Source: Cypionkella aquatica (GTDB lineage: Bacteria > Pseudomonadota > Alphaproteobacteria > Rhodobacterales > Rhodobacteraceae). From it: a stretch of 64,000 nucleotides of DNA. Shown piece by piece: positions 51,827 through 60,875 of the stretch; position 1 is the first letter of the stretch; every line of letters begins with the position of its first letter. The DNA lies in contig NZ_BSPP01000007.1 in NCBI RefSeq assembly GCF_030161095.1, positions 184,919 through 248,918 of the forward strand, in the 5' to 3' direction. The position numbers and the translations under genes were made by a program. The notes beneath the pieces were generated by a model that was not told the origin of the DNA, made no database searches, and saw only the letters and a program-made list of their open reading frames with translations.

Positions 51827-52819
51827 GTGCCCGGCGCAACATTAACCAAAGCTGCGCTTTCGCGGATGATGCCGATGCATATCGGGCTGACGGCAGGGGG
51901 CAAGATCAACTCGATAGGGCCGACGCTGGCCAAGCTGATTGAGGGGCCAAGCCCGATAGGCGTGGCATTTCTGAAGGTGTTTGCGGTACGCAGACCTGCG
52001 GGCATCACCTCGATGGAGGATTTGCGGGCGCGGGCGGGGGTCAGGTTGCATGTCGATCTGCGCGGAAAAGGCGATACATTTCGGGGGCTTGCGGTGCCGA
52101 CGGCTGACGGCGGGCTGCTGTTGAACCTGTCGTTTGGCATTCGTTTGATTGACGCCGTGCGCCAACACTCGCTGACCGATGCCGATTTTGCCGCGACCGA
52201 TATGGCGGTCGAAATGCTGTATCTGGTTGAGGTCAAGCAAGCGGTGATGACCGAACTCAGGCGGCTGAACCTGCGTTTGCAGGGTGCGAAGGCGACCGCA
52301 GAAGAACAGGCGCTGACCGACACGCTGACCGGGTTGCGCAACCGGCGCGCGCTGGATGTCGCGCTGCCCGCGCTGATCGGGCAGGGTTTGGCCTTTGGCC
52401 TGATGCATATTGATCTGGATTACTTCAAGCAGGTCAATGACACCATGGGCCATGCGGCGGGCGATCTGGTGCTGCGCGAAGTGGCCAAGGCGTTGGTCGA
52501 GGAAACCCGGACATCAGATATCGTGGCGCGGGTTGGCGGTGATGAGTTTGTGGTGTTGTTGCCGGGGCTTTCCGACCCTGCGCGTTTGCAGCAAATCGCG
52601 CGGCGGATCATTGATCGTTTGATGCAACCGATTGATTTTGACGGCCGCGCTTGCCGGATTTCGGCCTCTATTGGGCTGACGATTTCAACGCTTTACGATC
52701 CGCCCGATGGTGAGCGGATGTTAAACGATGCGGATGCGGCACTTTATGCCTCAAAACGGGCGGGGCGCGGGCAGGCGCAGTTTCACGCGACCAAGGGGGA
52801 TGATCTTTTGTCGGCGTGA
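51827..52819 (+). CDS. Diguanylate cyclase with HNOBA domain
   Basis: 330 residues from a GTG at 51827. N-terminal HNOBA (heme-NO-binding-associated) PAS-like domain: MPMHIGLTAGGKINSIGPTL and GLAVPTADGGLLLNLSFGI; a helical linker (140-165); then GGDEF with GGDEF at 237-241, substrate motif DLDYFKQVND, and an RxxD inhibitory site RTSD at 228-231. It converts two GTP to cyclic di-GMP. The upstream H-NOX-like protein should bind its HNOBA domain. Ends at a bidirectional terminator shared with cysA. Confidence 0.92.
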   Translation: MPGATLTKAALSRMMPMHIGLTAGGKINSIGPTLAKLIEGPSPIGVAFLKVFAVRRPAGITSMEDLRARAGVRLHVDLRGKGDTFRGLAVPTADGGLLLNLSFGIRLIDAVRQHSLTDADFAATDMAVEMLYLVEVKQAVMTELRRLNLRLQGAKATAEEQALTDTLTGLRNRRALDVALPALIGQGLAFGLMHIDLDYFKQVNDTMGHAAGDLVLREVAKALVEETRTSDIVARVGGDEFVVLLPGLSDPARLQQIARRIIDRLMQPIDFDGRACRISASIGLTISTLYDPPDGERMLNDADAALYASKRAGRGQAQFHATKGDDLLSA

Positions 52820-52853
52820 GAATTTCTGGCGGTCAGACCGCCAGAAATTCTTT
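52820..52853. terminator. Bidirectional terminator between the cyclase and cysA
   Basis: 15-bp perfect inverted repeat GAATTTCTGGCGGTC (52820-52834) / GACCGCCAGAAATTC (52836-52850) followed by TTT. It overlaps the last codons of cysA, so coding and termination share the sequence. Confidence 0.8.
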
Positions 52854-53552
52854 GACAAAGGCCGTGGCTGGACGGGCGCGGATATCTTGCGGGCGGCCGA
52901 TTTGCTCGATCCGGCCCATAGACATCACGACGACCAGATCGGCCAACTCCATCGCTTCGTCCTGATCATGGGTGACGAACACGGTGGTGAGGCCGGTGGT
53001 ATCGTGGATCTCGCGCAGACCCGCACGCAGTTCCTTGCGCACGCGGGCGTCAAGTGCGCCGAACGGCTCGTCCAGCAACAGCATGCGGGGTTCGATCGCC
53101 AAGGCGCGGGCGAGGGCGACGCGCTGGCGCTGGCCACCCGACAACTGGCTGGGATAGCGCGCACCGATATCGGGCAGTTGGATCAGTTCGAGCAATTTGG
53201 TGACGCGGCGGGCGATTTCGGCTTTTGCGGGGCGCTGGGCGCGGGAGCGGGCGCGCAGGCCGTAGGCGATATTTTCAAACACCGTCATGTGGCGGAACAG
53301 GGCATAGGATTGAAACACGAAGCCGGCGCGGCGGTCTTGCACGGTCATGTTGGTGGCGTCGGCTGCGTCAAACAGCACCCGGCCTGCGGTGGGGAATTCA
53401 AGCCCGCCCAAGATGCGCAGCAGCGTGGTTTTGCCGGAACCTGATGGACCAAGCAGGGCGACCAGCGCCCCGGAAGGGATGGACAGCGAGACGGGATGCA
53501 GGGCTGCGGTGCTGCCGAACTCTTTGGAAATATGGTCAATTTCGATTTGCAT
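52833..53552 (-). CDS. cysA: Sulfate ABC transporter ATP-binding protein
   Basis: 239 residues from the ATG at 53552 ([18 protein letters not shown]). Walker [10 protein letters not shown], signature [15 protein letters not shown], Walker [20 protein letters not shown], switch His in [14 protein letters not shown]. It energises sulfate/thiosulfate uptake by CysTW-Sbp encoded upstream. It is much shorter than E. coli CysA (365) and lacks the C-terminal TOBE-type regulatory domain; the stop lies in the terminator stem. Confidence 0.93.
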   Translation of the reverse strand: MQIEIDHISKEFGSTAALHPVSLSIPSGALVALLGPSGSGKTTLLRILGGLEFPTAGRVLFDAADATNMTVQDRRAGFVFQSYALFRHMTVFENIAYGLRARSRAQRPAKAEIARRVTKLLELIQLPDIGARYPSQLSGGQRQRVALARALAIEPRMLLLDEPFGALDARVRKELRAGLREIHDTTGLTTVFVTHDQDEAMELADLVVVMSMGRIEQIGRPQDIRARPATAFVKEFLAV

Positions 53553-53563
53553 GGCTTGGCCTT

Positions 53564-54433
53564 TCACGGGCGATGGGCTGCGGCAAGCTGATCGGCAAAG
53601 CGCCATTCAAGCAGAGTTTTCAGGGTGAGGGTCAGCAGCGCCAGCAGCGCCAGCACAGCGGCAAGGCTGAAGGCCGCGACCGAGAGGTATTCGTTATACA
53701 GCATCTCAATCGTGATCGGCATGGTGGCGGTCTGGCCGCGTATCTTGCCGGAAACCACGGCGACTGCGCCAAATTCCCCCATGGCGCGGGCGTTGCAGAG
53801 AAGGACGCCATACAGCAACGCCCAGCGGATGTTGGGCAGGGTGACGGTGAAGAAAATGCGCCAGCCAGACGCGCCGAGGGTGAGGGCGGCTTCTTCCTCG
53901 GCGCGGCCCTGCTCGATCATCACCGGGATCAATTCGCGGGCGACGAAGGGGAAGGTCACGAACATCGAGGCGAGGATGATCGAGGGCAGAGCGAAGACGA
54001 TCGGGTAGCCTTGGGCGACCAACCAGCCACCAACGGCGGTGTTGGCGCCAAAGGTCAGCACAAGGCAGAGGCCTGCTACGACGGGTGAGACGGAAAACGG
54101 CAGGTCGATCAGCGTAATCAGCAGGGCTTTGCCGCGGAAATCGTATTTGGTGATGAACCATGCGGCCGCGATGCCGAAAATGGCGTTCAGTGGCACGGCG
54201 ACGGCTGCGACGATCAGGGTCAGTTTGATGGCTGAAGCGGCCTCGGGATTGGCGAGCGATTTGACGGCTTCAACCGTGCCCTTCGACAGCGCCTCGGCAA
54301 AGACGGCGACGAGGGGGGCGAACAGCAGCAGGGCGAGGAACAGCACGACCACCAAGATCAGGGCTGCGCGAAAGGCGGGGGTTTCGGTGGTGACAGGGCG
54401 GTGGCGGTTTTGAATGTGAGGTGTGTCAGACAT
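53564..54433 (-). CDS. cysW: Sulfate ABC transporter permease CysW
   Basis: 289 residues from the ATG at 54433, chosen for its GGAGG site; it overlaps the end of cysT by eight bases. Six membrane helices; EAA loop [20 protein letters not shown]. The [16 protein letters not shown] segment is typical of CysW. It pairs with CysT to form the channel for sulfate or thiosulfate. Confidence 0.94.
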   Translation of the reverse strand: MSDTPHIQNRHRPVTTETPAFRAALILVVVLFLALLLFAPLVAVFAEALSKGTVEAVKSLANPEAASAIKLTLIVAAVAVPLNAIFGIAAAWFITKYDFRGKALLITLIDLPFSVSPVVAGLCLVLTFGANTAVGGWLVAQGYPIVFALPSIILASMFVTFPFVARELIPVMIEQGRAEEEAALTLGASGWRIFFTVTLPNIRWALLYGVLLCNARAMGEFGAVAVVSGKIRGQTATMPITIEMLYNEYLSVAAFSLAAVLALLALLTLTLKTLLEWRFADQLAAAHRP

Positions 54434-55259
54434 AGCCAATCCTCCGGCGGCTGAAGACTTGGATGGCGTTGATCAGCAAGAGCATTGCGAAGGAAATCAA
54501 CAGCATGGCGATGCCGATGGCGGTGGCCCCGGTGTAGTTGAACTCTTCCAACTTGATCACGATCAGCAGGGGGGCGATCTCGGTTTTCAAGGGGATGTTG
54601 CCCGCAATGAAGATGACCGAGCCGTATTCACCGACGGCGCGGGCGAGGGAGAGCGCGAAGCCGGTCAGGGCGGCGGGGGTCAGCATCGGTAGAACCACGC
54701 GGCGCAGGGTGTAGGCGCGGGTGGCCCCGAGGGTGGCGGAGGCTTCTTCGACCTCGCGCTCGATTTCCTCGACCACGGGCTGCACAGTGCGGGTCACAAA
54801 CGGCAGGCCGACGAAAATCAGGGCGATCAGGATGCCCCATTGCGTGTAGGCGATCTTGAAGCCGAGGTCGCGGGCGATGGAGCCGAATGCGCCGTTCGGG
54901 GCGTAGAGGGCAGTTAGTGCGATGCCTGCGACGGCGGTGGGCAGCGCGAAGGGCAGATCAACGGCGGCGTCCAAAAGGCGGCGGCCGGGAAAGCGGTAGC
55001 GCACCAAGACCCATGCGAGGGCGACGCCGAACACAAGGTTGATCAGCGCGGCGATGAAGGACAGGCGGAACGACAGGTAAAGCGCGCCCCAGATGCGGGG
55101 GGTGTTCACCTCGGTCCACAAGGTTGGCAGACCGGCGTTGGCGCCCCTCAAGAGAAGGGCGCCAATGGGGAGGAGAACCACCAGAGATAACAGGGTTAGG
55201 GTGATCCCGGCACTAAGTGCCATGCCGGGAAGCGGGGAGCGGTTGATCAGCGGGCGCAT
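54426..55259 (-). CDS. cysT: Sulfate ABC transporter permease CysT (CysU)
   Basis: 277 residues from the ATG at 55259, four bases after the sbp stop. Six membrane helices; EAA loop VEEASATLGATRAYTLRRVV; LPFALPTAVAGIALTALYAPNG and ARAVGEYGSVIFIAGNIP are CysT signatures. No clear ribosome site precedes the start, so it probably relies on coupling to sbp translation. Confidence 0.95.
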   Translation of the reverse strand: MRPLINRSPLPGMALSAGITLTLLSLVVLLPIGALLLRGANAGLPTLWTEVNTPRIWGALYLSFRLSFIAALINLVFGVALAWVLVRYRFPGRRLLDAAVDLPFALPTAVAGIALTALYAPNGAFGSIARDLGFKIAYTQWGILIALIFVGLPFVTRTVQPVVEEIEREVEEASATLGATRAYTLRRVVLPMLTPAALTGFALSLARAVGEYGSVIFIAGNIPLKTEIAPLLIVIKLEEFNYTGATAIGIAMLLISFAMLLLINAIQVFSRRRIGYV

Positions 55260-55263
55260 CGGG

Positions 55264-56385
55264 TTACTGCGCGGTATAGATCTGGTCGAAGATGCCGCCG
55301 TCTGCGAAGTGGTCTTTCTGGGCCTTGGACCAGCCGCCGAAATGGGTGATGTCGACCAGATCAAGCTTTGGGAAGCGTGCGACATCTGCAGGATCGGCCT
55401 TGGAGGTATCCCAGCCACGGTAGAAGTCTTTGAAGATAATGGCTTGCGCTTCGGGGGTATAGAGGAAGTTCAGATAAGCCTCGGCCAGTTTGCGCTGATC
55501 GTCATTGTGGATGTTGGCTTCGACCAAGGCGACGGGGGGCTCGGCTAGGATGGACACCGAAGGCACGACGATGTCGAATTGATCTTCGCCAAGTTCCTTT
55601 TGGGCCAGATAGGCCTCGTTCTCCCAAGCCAGCAGCACATCACCGATGCCGCGCTGGGCGAAGGTGGTGGTGGCATCGCGCGCACCTTTGTCGAGCACGG
55701 GGACGTGTTCAAACAGCGCTTTCACATAGGCCTGCGGATCGGTGCCGTTCTTTTCCGCCCATGCCCAGCCGGCCAGATAGTTCCAGCGCGCACCGCCCGA
55801 GGTTTTCGGGTTTGGCGTGATCACCTCTATATCATCCTTGATCAGATCGCCCCAATCCTTGATGCCCTTGGGGTTTCCCTCACGCACCAGAAACACGATT
55901 GTGGAGGTGTAGGGCGAGGAATTGTGCGGCAGTTTCGACTGCCAATCGGCGGGCAATTTGCCCTCTTTGGCGATTTTGTCGATGTCAGCGGCAAGGGCGA
56001 GGGTGACGACTTGCGCATCAAGGCCTTCGATCACGGCGCGGGCTTGGGCGCCTGAACCGCCATGGCTGGCCTCAATCGTCGGGGCGGGGTTGCCTGCGGC
56101 GGTGTAGCTTTCGATGAAGGCGGCGTTCAGATCTTTATACAGCTCGCGCGTTGGGTCGTAGCTGACGTTCAGCAGGGTTTCGGCGCGGGCATCCTGCGCT
56201 GCGCTGAAAGTCAGATACAATGCCGAAAGCGCGATCAATGTTGCCTTGCCCAGCCAGTTTTCGCGCACCGGAAAGCCAGTGAATTCGCGCTCGCCGGTGG
56301 TGACAGTGACGCGGCCATCGTCATGGCGATGGGTGATGGTGCCTTGGGCGGTGATGCTGCCTGCGACGGTTACGGTGGTGAGCAT
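55264..56385 (-). CDS. sbp: Sulfate-binding protein with N-terminal extension
   Basis: 373 residues from the ATG at 56385 (AGGAG eight bases upstream). The mature part [19 protein letters not shown] and onwards is a normal sulfate-binding protein ([39 protein letters not shown]). Unusually, some 45 residues rich in Thr/Val ([20 protein letters not shown]) come before the hydrophobic signal [16 protein letters not shown]. An internal GTG at 56268 would give a standard signal peptide but has no ribosome site. First transporter gene; a small unknown gene precedes it. Confidence 0.92.
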   Translation of the reverse strand: MLTTVTVAGSITAQGTITHRHDDGRVTVTTGEREFTGFPVRENWLGKATLIALSALYLTFSAAQDARAETLLNVSYDPTRELYKDLNAAFIESYTAAGNPAPTIEASHGGSGAQARAVIEGLDAQVVTLALAADIDKIAKEGKLPADWQSKLPHNSSPYTSTIVFLVREGNPKGIKDWGDLIKDDIEVITPNPKTSGGARWNYLAGWAWAEKNGTDPQAYVKALFEHVPVLDKGARDATTTFAQRGIGDVLLAWENEAYLAQKELGEDQFDIVVPSVSILAEPPVALVEANIHNDDQRKLAEAYLNFLYTPEAQAIIFKDFYRGWDTSKADPADVARFPKLDLVDITHFGGWSKAQKDHFADGGIFDQIYTAQ

Positions 56386-56456
56386 GGTGGTCTCCTGCAA
56401 TATCGGGTGGCGCTTGGCCGGAAAGGGAAGGGCGGGGATCAATCCAAGGATCGGGC

Positions 56457-56681
56457 TCATCTTGCGTAGGCGTCCAACGGCTCGATGCGGGCTTCCCACA
56501 AGCGGGCGTCGCGGCCATCGAGCAGTTCTTGCACCGCAGATTGCGGATCGCGGGTGAAGCGGACCAACGGGCTGCCAGCAACGCGGTGGGCGCGGCCTGT
56601 GCGGCGGTCGATCAACGAGACTTGGTAGGCGCAGGACATCGGCGCCGCGTTGCGGAAAGCTGATTGGGGTGCTGCGAACAT
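56457..56681 (-). CDS. Small hypothetical protein upstream of sbp
   Basis: 74 residues from the ATG at 56681, behind AAAGGAG. Sequence [20 protein letters not shown] continues with [17 protein letters not shown] and [20 protein letters not shown]; it looks like a compact soluble domain with one Cys. I do not recognise a family. It shares strand and probably transcript with the sulfate transporter, ending 71 bases before sbp, and its ribosome site is as good as that of sbp, so I believe it is real. Confidence 0.6.
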   Translation of the reverse strand: MFAAPQSAFRNAAPMSCAYQVSLIDRRTGRAHRVAGSPLVRFTRDPQSAVQELLDGRDARLWEARIEPLDAYAR

Positions 56682-56958
56682 TTTGGTCTCCTTTGGGATC
56701 GAGTATGTCGATACCCTTAATAACGACAGAGTTGATCGTGTTTGGCAACAGAAAAATAACGCTCTTTTTGGTCGTGATTGTAGAAGGATATTCTCTTGCA
56801 CATCTTTTCAATGGGTTAGGGTGGGTTTTTGGAGAAATTTAGAAATTAATCTATTTATTGCAAAGGCTTAGATGAGTTTTGGAAAATATCACGATAAACA
56901 TGGTAGACATTTAGAATTTTTGCCTCATCCTGAATGTAGAACCAGAAGGGGAGCCGTT

Positions 56959-57432
56959 ATGGCCGAGCTTGACCAGATTGATCGCAAGATTGTTGCCGCG
57001 TTGATGCAGGATGCCACGCTGCCGGTGGCGCAGATTGCCGACCGGGTGGGGCTGTCGCAGACGCCGTGCTGGAAGCGGATTCAGCGGCTGGAGGCGACGG
57101 GAATCGTCACTGGGCGGGTGGCGATGGTGGACCCGGCGCGGCTGGGATTCGGGCTGACGGTATTTGTCGAGGTCGAAGCCGTGGATCATTCCGCCGAATG
57201 GCGTGAGGCGTTTATGAAGGCGACCGAGGCCATCCCCGAGATCATGGAAGTTTACCGGATGGCCGGCGAGATGGACTATCTGATGCGGATTTCCGTGGGC
57301 GATACCGCCGATTTTGATGCACTTTACAAGCGGTTGACCGATGCGGTGGCGATCAAGAACTTCACCTCGCATTTCGTGATGGAGCGGATGAAATACGGCA
57401 CCGCCTATCCCGTGGATACGCAGCGACGATAG
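56959..57432 (+). CDS. Lrp/AsnC family transcriptional regulator
   Basis: 157 residues from the ATG at 56959 (GGGGAG site). N-terminal HTH: LDQIDRKIVAALMQDATLPV and AQIADRVGLSQTPCWKRIQR; C-terminal RAM effector domain with EIMEVYRMAGEMDYLMRI. It is divergent from the sulfate-uptake operon with an AT-rich 277-base gap, so it may regulate sulfur or cysteine metabolism, similar to DecR/CyuR-type cysteine sensors. Regulation of the operon is an inference from position. Confidence 0.9.
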   Translation: MAELDQIDRKIVAALMQDATLPVAQIADRVGLSQTPCWKRIQRLEATGIVTGRVAMVDPARLGFGLTVFVEVEAVDHSAEWREAFMKATEAIPEIMEVYRMAGEMDYLMRISVGDTADFDALYKRLTDAVAIKNFTSHFVMERMKYGTAYPVDTQRR

Positions 57433-57460
57433 ATGTGGTTACTATTTCAGCCTGATTGGC

Positions 57461-58402
57461 TTAGCCGGGCTGATCCCAGCCGAGCGCTGGGCCCAGCGGC
57501 ACAAGCCCCAGCGGATTGAGGGTTTTGATCGAATAATAGCCGTGTTTGATATGGTCGATGCTGACCGTCTCGCGCACACCCGGCAGCCCGAGGATGCGCA
57601 GCATGTAGGCTTGCAGATGCGGATAATCTGCAATGCGCTTCAGGTTGGTTTTGAACAGGCCGTGATAGGCCGCATCAAAGCGGATCAGGGTGACAAAGGC
57701 GCGGATATCGGTCTCGGTCAACGCATCGCCATGCAGGTATAGGCGGCTGTCGGACAGGCGAGATTCGAGGTCACCAAGGCTGGCGAACACATCGGCAAAG
57801 GCTGTTTCATAGGCGGTTTGCGTGGTTGCAAATCCGGCGCGATAGACACCGTTGTTCAGATTTGGGTAAATCGCATCGTTCAGCGCGTCAATTTCGGCGC
57901 GCAGGGCTTCGGGATAAAGATCGGGGCCAGAGGCAAGGCTGCCAAAGCCCGCGTTCAGCATCCGCAGAATGTCTGCGGATTCGTTGTTTACAAGGCTGTC
58001 GGTGTGTTTGTCCCACAAAACCGGCACGGTGGCGCGGCCCGAAACATGCGGATCGGCGCGGGTGTAGATTTCGTGCATATAGGTGGCGTTGTGCAGATGG
58101 TCGGGCGTGCTGCCGGGGTAGGTGCCAAAGCGCCAGCCTTGGTCGGTCAAGGCGGGTTCGACCACTGAAACAGTGATTGCTTGTTCCAAGCCTTTGATTT
58201 TGCGCGCCATAAGCGTGCGGGACGCCCAAGGGCAGATCAGGGCCACGTAAAGATGATAGCGCCCAGCCTCGGCCTTGAAGCCGGACGATCCATCAGCGGT
58301 GACCCAGTTGCGGAAGGTGGATTGCTGGCGCACGAAGCCTCCCGCTGCGTCTTTCGCTTGCACCGGCTGCCAGTTTTCCGTCCATTTGCCATCGACAAGC
58401 AT
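57461..58402 (-). CDS. Glutathionyl-hydroquinone reductase (Xi-class GST)
   Basis: 313 residues. The active-site motif is CPWA at 57-60 (YVALICPWASRTLMARKIKG) with catalytic Cys57, and the Xi-specific GTYPGSTPDHLHNATYM-like loop and NNESADILRMLN glutathione site follow. These enzymes reduce glutathionyl-(hydro)quinones back to hydroquinones, e.g. YqjG and PcpF. ATG at 58402 lies one base after the stop of the dioxygenase gene. Last gene of a quinone-detoxification operon. Confidence 0.92.
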   Translation of the reverse strand: MLVDGKWTENWQPVQAKDAAGGFVRQQSTFRNWVTADGSSGFKAEAGRYHLYVALICPWASRTLMARKIKGLEQAITVSVVEPALTDQGWRFGTYPGSTPDHLHNATYMHEIYTRADPHVSGRATVPVLWDKHTDSLVNNESADILRMLNAGFGSLASGPDLYPEALRAEIDALNDAIYPNLNNGVYRAGFATTQTAYETAFADVFASLGDLESRLSDSRLYLHGDALTETDIRAFVTLIRFDAAYHGLFKTNLKRIADYPHLQAYMLRILGLPGVRETVSIDHIKHGYYSIKTLNPLGLVPLGPALGWDQPG

Positions 58403-58403
58403 G

Positions 58404-59213
58404 CTATGCCGCCTTTGGGGATAGAGTGATCGGGGTGCCCCACGGATCGCTCAGCGCGGCGGGCAGTTTGGCGCGCAGGGCAGCAAGTGGTTCGGCATCC
58501 ACCAGAATTTGCAGATCGGCCAGTCCGGTTGAGGGAAATTTGCGAAGGCTCGCCCCGCGGCTGTTCCAGGTGTTGGTGGCAAGGTGATGATGATAGCCGC
58601 CCGATCCGTAGAACGCAGCGCCGGGATAATGGGTCGAGATCGCAAAGCCCAGATCGCCGCTGTAGAACGCCTCGGCCTCGGGGACCGATCCGGTCTGCAG
58701 ATGGACATGGCCGATCACCGTGCCCTCGGGGGCTTGGGTGAACGGGGCTTTGGCGGCTGCGGCAAGATCGTTCAGATCAAGCCCGTTGGTGGCCATCTGA
58801 ATTTGGCCATTGCGGGTTTTCCAGCCACTGCGTGGGCGGTCGATGTAGACTTCAATGCCGTTGCCCTCTGGGTCGGACAGATAGATTGCCTCGCTGACAA
58901 GATGATCGGACGCGCCTTCCAGCGGGAGACGCGAGTCAGAGGCATGCAGCAACCAAGCACCCAGATCAGCGCGGCTGGGCAGCAGAAAGGCGGTGTGAAA
59001 CAGCCCGGCTTCTTGCGGGTTGCGGCGGCGGGCGGCTTTGTCCGCGCGCAACTCCAGCAAGGTGGTGCTGCCCGCACCCAGCCGCATGGTTTCGCCGTCA
59101 TTTGAAAGCTCGGCCAAGCCAAGTGCTTGTTTGTAAAAGGAACCGACCAGCCCGATGTCATTCACCACAAGGGCGACGCGGCCGATTTCCATAGGGGCTG
59201 ATGCGGTGGACAT
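58404..59213 (-). CDS. Catechol-2,3-dioxygenase-like VOC protein, CatE type
   Basis: 269 residues with two VOC modules. First: IGRVALVVNDIGLVGSFYKQ; second: GTVIGHVHLQTGSVPEAEAF, with His in HVHLQTG, His in YHHHLATNTW and Glu in the GNGIEVYIDRP segment as metal ligands. The spacing and length match Bacillus CatE rather than classical XylE. It probably opens catechols or related hydroquinones. It lies between a DoxX/CatD-like gene and the glutathionyl-hydroquinone reductase gene on one strand. Confidence 0.88.
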   Translation of the reverse strand: MSTASAPMEIGRVALVVNDIGLVGSFYKQALGLAELSNDGETMRLGAGSTTLLELRADKAARRRNPQEAGLFHTAFLLPSRADLGAWLLHASDSRLPLEGASDHLVSEAIYLSDPEGNGIEVYIDRPRSGWKTRNGQIQMATNGLDLNDLAAAAKAPFTQAPEGTVIGHVHLQTGSVPEAEAFYSGDLGFAISTHYPGAAFYGSGGYHHHLATNTWNSRGASLRKFPSTGLADLQILVDAEPLAALRAKLPAALSDPWGTPITLSPKAA

Positions 59214-59235
59214 GTTGATTCTCCGTTGATCAGGT

Positions 59236-59649
59236 TCAGGTCAGTTTACGGCCAAGCGATGCAGCACCGTCGCCGAGCAAGGCTTGCACCACAAGGGCCA
59301 CGATCCAGAACGCTGGAAATTCCCAGCCGCCATTGGCGTTGGAAAAGAAGAAACCAGCGGCGAAATGCACGGTGACAATCGCGCCGAGCAGCACCGGGAT
59401 CAGCACAAGCGAGACAATGCGGGTGCGGTAGCCTGCAATCAAAGCGATGCCGCCCAAGATTTCGAGCGCGATGATGAGGTAAGCAAGCGGGCCGGGCAGG
59501 CCAAGGCTTTGGAAAAAGCCAGCGGTGCCTGCGGGGGTGAAAACGAACAACTTCAAGCCGCCATGGGCAAGAAACAAAATGCCCAAGGCGACGCGCAGGA
59601 TCAGGGCTGCAAGGTCGGGGCGGCTGGTTTGGCTGGGTAGCGCGGTCAT
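59236..59649 (-). CDS. DoxX family membrane protein, CatD-like
   Basis: 137 residues from the ATG at 59649. Four membrane helices: LRVALGILFLAHGGLKLFVF, YLIIALEILGGIALIAGYRT, LIPVLLGAIVTVHFAAG and the last near the C-terminus; this is the DoxX pattern. In Bacillus, CatD (DoxX) is encoded with CatE and both protect against catechol and quinones. Here it is directly upstream of the CatE-like gene. The molecular role of DoxX proteins is still unsettled. Confidence 0.87.
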   Translation of the reverse strand: MTALPSQTSRPDLAALILRVALGILFLAHGGLKLFVFTPAGTAGFFQSLGLPGPLAYLIIALEILGGIALIAGYRTRIVSLVLIPVLLGAIVTVHFAAGFFFSNANGGWEFPAFWIVALVVQALLGDGAASLGRKLT

Positions 59650-59728
59650 GGCGATCATCCTGTGGAATTGCGTGATGATGGCAATATGGTTCATTCCCGT
59701 ATTGTTGATAATCATGCCGTCTGGAAGA

Positions 59729-60625
59729 TCATTCCATCCCTTTTGGCACGAATTGCGCAAGGTTAAGCGCCAGAAAATCAATCAGCACCCGCATCTTCAG
59801 TGCCAGATGGCGGCCCGAGGGATAGATCGCAAAGACCCCCATCGGCGGTTCCGCAAACGCGGCAAGCAAGCGGATCAAGCGCCCCGCCCTTAGGCTATCG
59901 GCGAGCACAAAATCGGGGGAGGAGGCAATGCCAAGCCCCGCTTCTGCAGCGCTCATGCAGGCGGACGCGTTTGAAAACGTCAGCCGCCCTGATACCGCAA
60001 CCCGCTCATTCTGCGCGAATGTCCAGCGGTGCGGCTCGCGGTAGTTGGTGTCGATCAGGCAGGCGTGCTGGCTCAGATCATGCGGGGTTTTCGGATGACC
60101 ATGTTCTGCCAGATAGGCAGGAGACGCCGCGACGATCAGCTGCGAGGTGCAAAGTTTCCGCGCGATCAACGTGGTATCGCCGGGTTTGCCGACGCGAATC
60201 GCCATATCGAAACCTTCATCGACAAGGTTCACCAGACGATCCGAGAAATGCACATCCAAGGCTATATCGGGGTAGGCTTTGGCAAATTCGGCAAGGCTGG
60301 GGGCAAGCCGAATCGTGCCGAAACTGAGCGGCGCGGACAGCCGGATTTTGCCGCGTGGCAGCAAAGCGGCGTTGCGGGTTTGGGTGTCCAGCGCGTCAAA
60401 TTCATCCAAAAGCCCACGCAAACGGTCGAAATAGGCCTGCCCAGCCTCTGTCGCGGCCAAAGCGCGCGTGGTGCGGTGCAACAGCCGCACGCCGAGATCA
60501 GCTTCAAGCTTTGATACCAGTTTCGAGGCTTGGCCCGAGCTTGTCCCCAGCCGCAGCGCCGCAGCGGCGAAGCTGCCGGTTTCCAGCACGGTGACGAACA
60601 TACGTTCCGAAATCAGCCGATCCAT
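59729..60625 (-). CDS. LysR-type transcriptional regulator
   Basis: 298 residues from the ATG at 60625 (MDRLISERMFVTVLETGSFA). HTH continues AAALRLGTSSGQASKLVSKL, effector-binding domain from about 90. It belongs to the common AaeR/DsdC-like group. On the same strand as catD-catE-GHR, 79 bases upstream of catD, so it is probably cotranscribed with, or controls, that quinone-stress operon. The inducer is not known. Confidence 0.9.
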   Translation of the reverse strand: MDRLISERMFVTVLETGSFAAAALRLGTSSGQASKLVSKLEADLGVRLLHRTTRALAATEAGQAYFDRLRGLLDEFDALDTQTRNAALLPRGKIRLSAPLSFGTIRLAPSLAEFAKAYPDIALDVHFSDRLVNLVDEGFDMAIRVGKPGDTTLIARKLCTSQLIVAASPAYLAEHGHPKTPHDLSQHACLIDTNYREPHRWTFAQNERVAVSGRLTFSNASACMSAAEAGLGIASSPDFVLADSLRAGRLIRLLAAFAEPPMGVFAIYPSGRHLALKMRVLIDFLALNLAQFVPKGME

Positions 60626-60746
60626 TTGCGCCACCCAGCTAGGGAATATGACCCAAAGTAGCGTGATTTCCGCAGGTTTGAAAGCAAGGCAAATCGCGCA
60701 AGGCGTCGCGCTAACCCGCAATGATCATTGGTAAAAATTTTGAAAG

Positions 60747-60821
60747 TGGCAGCCCGTAGGGGAGTCGAACCCCTCTTGCCTGGTTGAAAACCAGATGTCC
60801 TAACCGATAGACGAACGGGCC
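60747..60821 (-). tRNA. tRNA-Glu (TTC), copy 1
   Basis: Cloverleaf on the minus strand: acceptor GGCCCGT/ACGGGCT, anticodon stem CTGGT/ACCAG with loop TTTTCAA giving anticodon TTC, T arm GAGGGGTTCGACTCCCCT, discriminator G and encoded CCA at 60747-60749. Identical to the copy at 61776-61850. Confidence 0.96.
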
Positions 60822-60875
60822 ACTGCGGCTTCTCCTAAGGGGTTGGCGCGCAAGGATCAAGAGGGGAAAAGCGCC

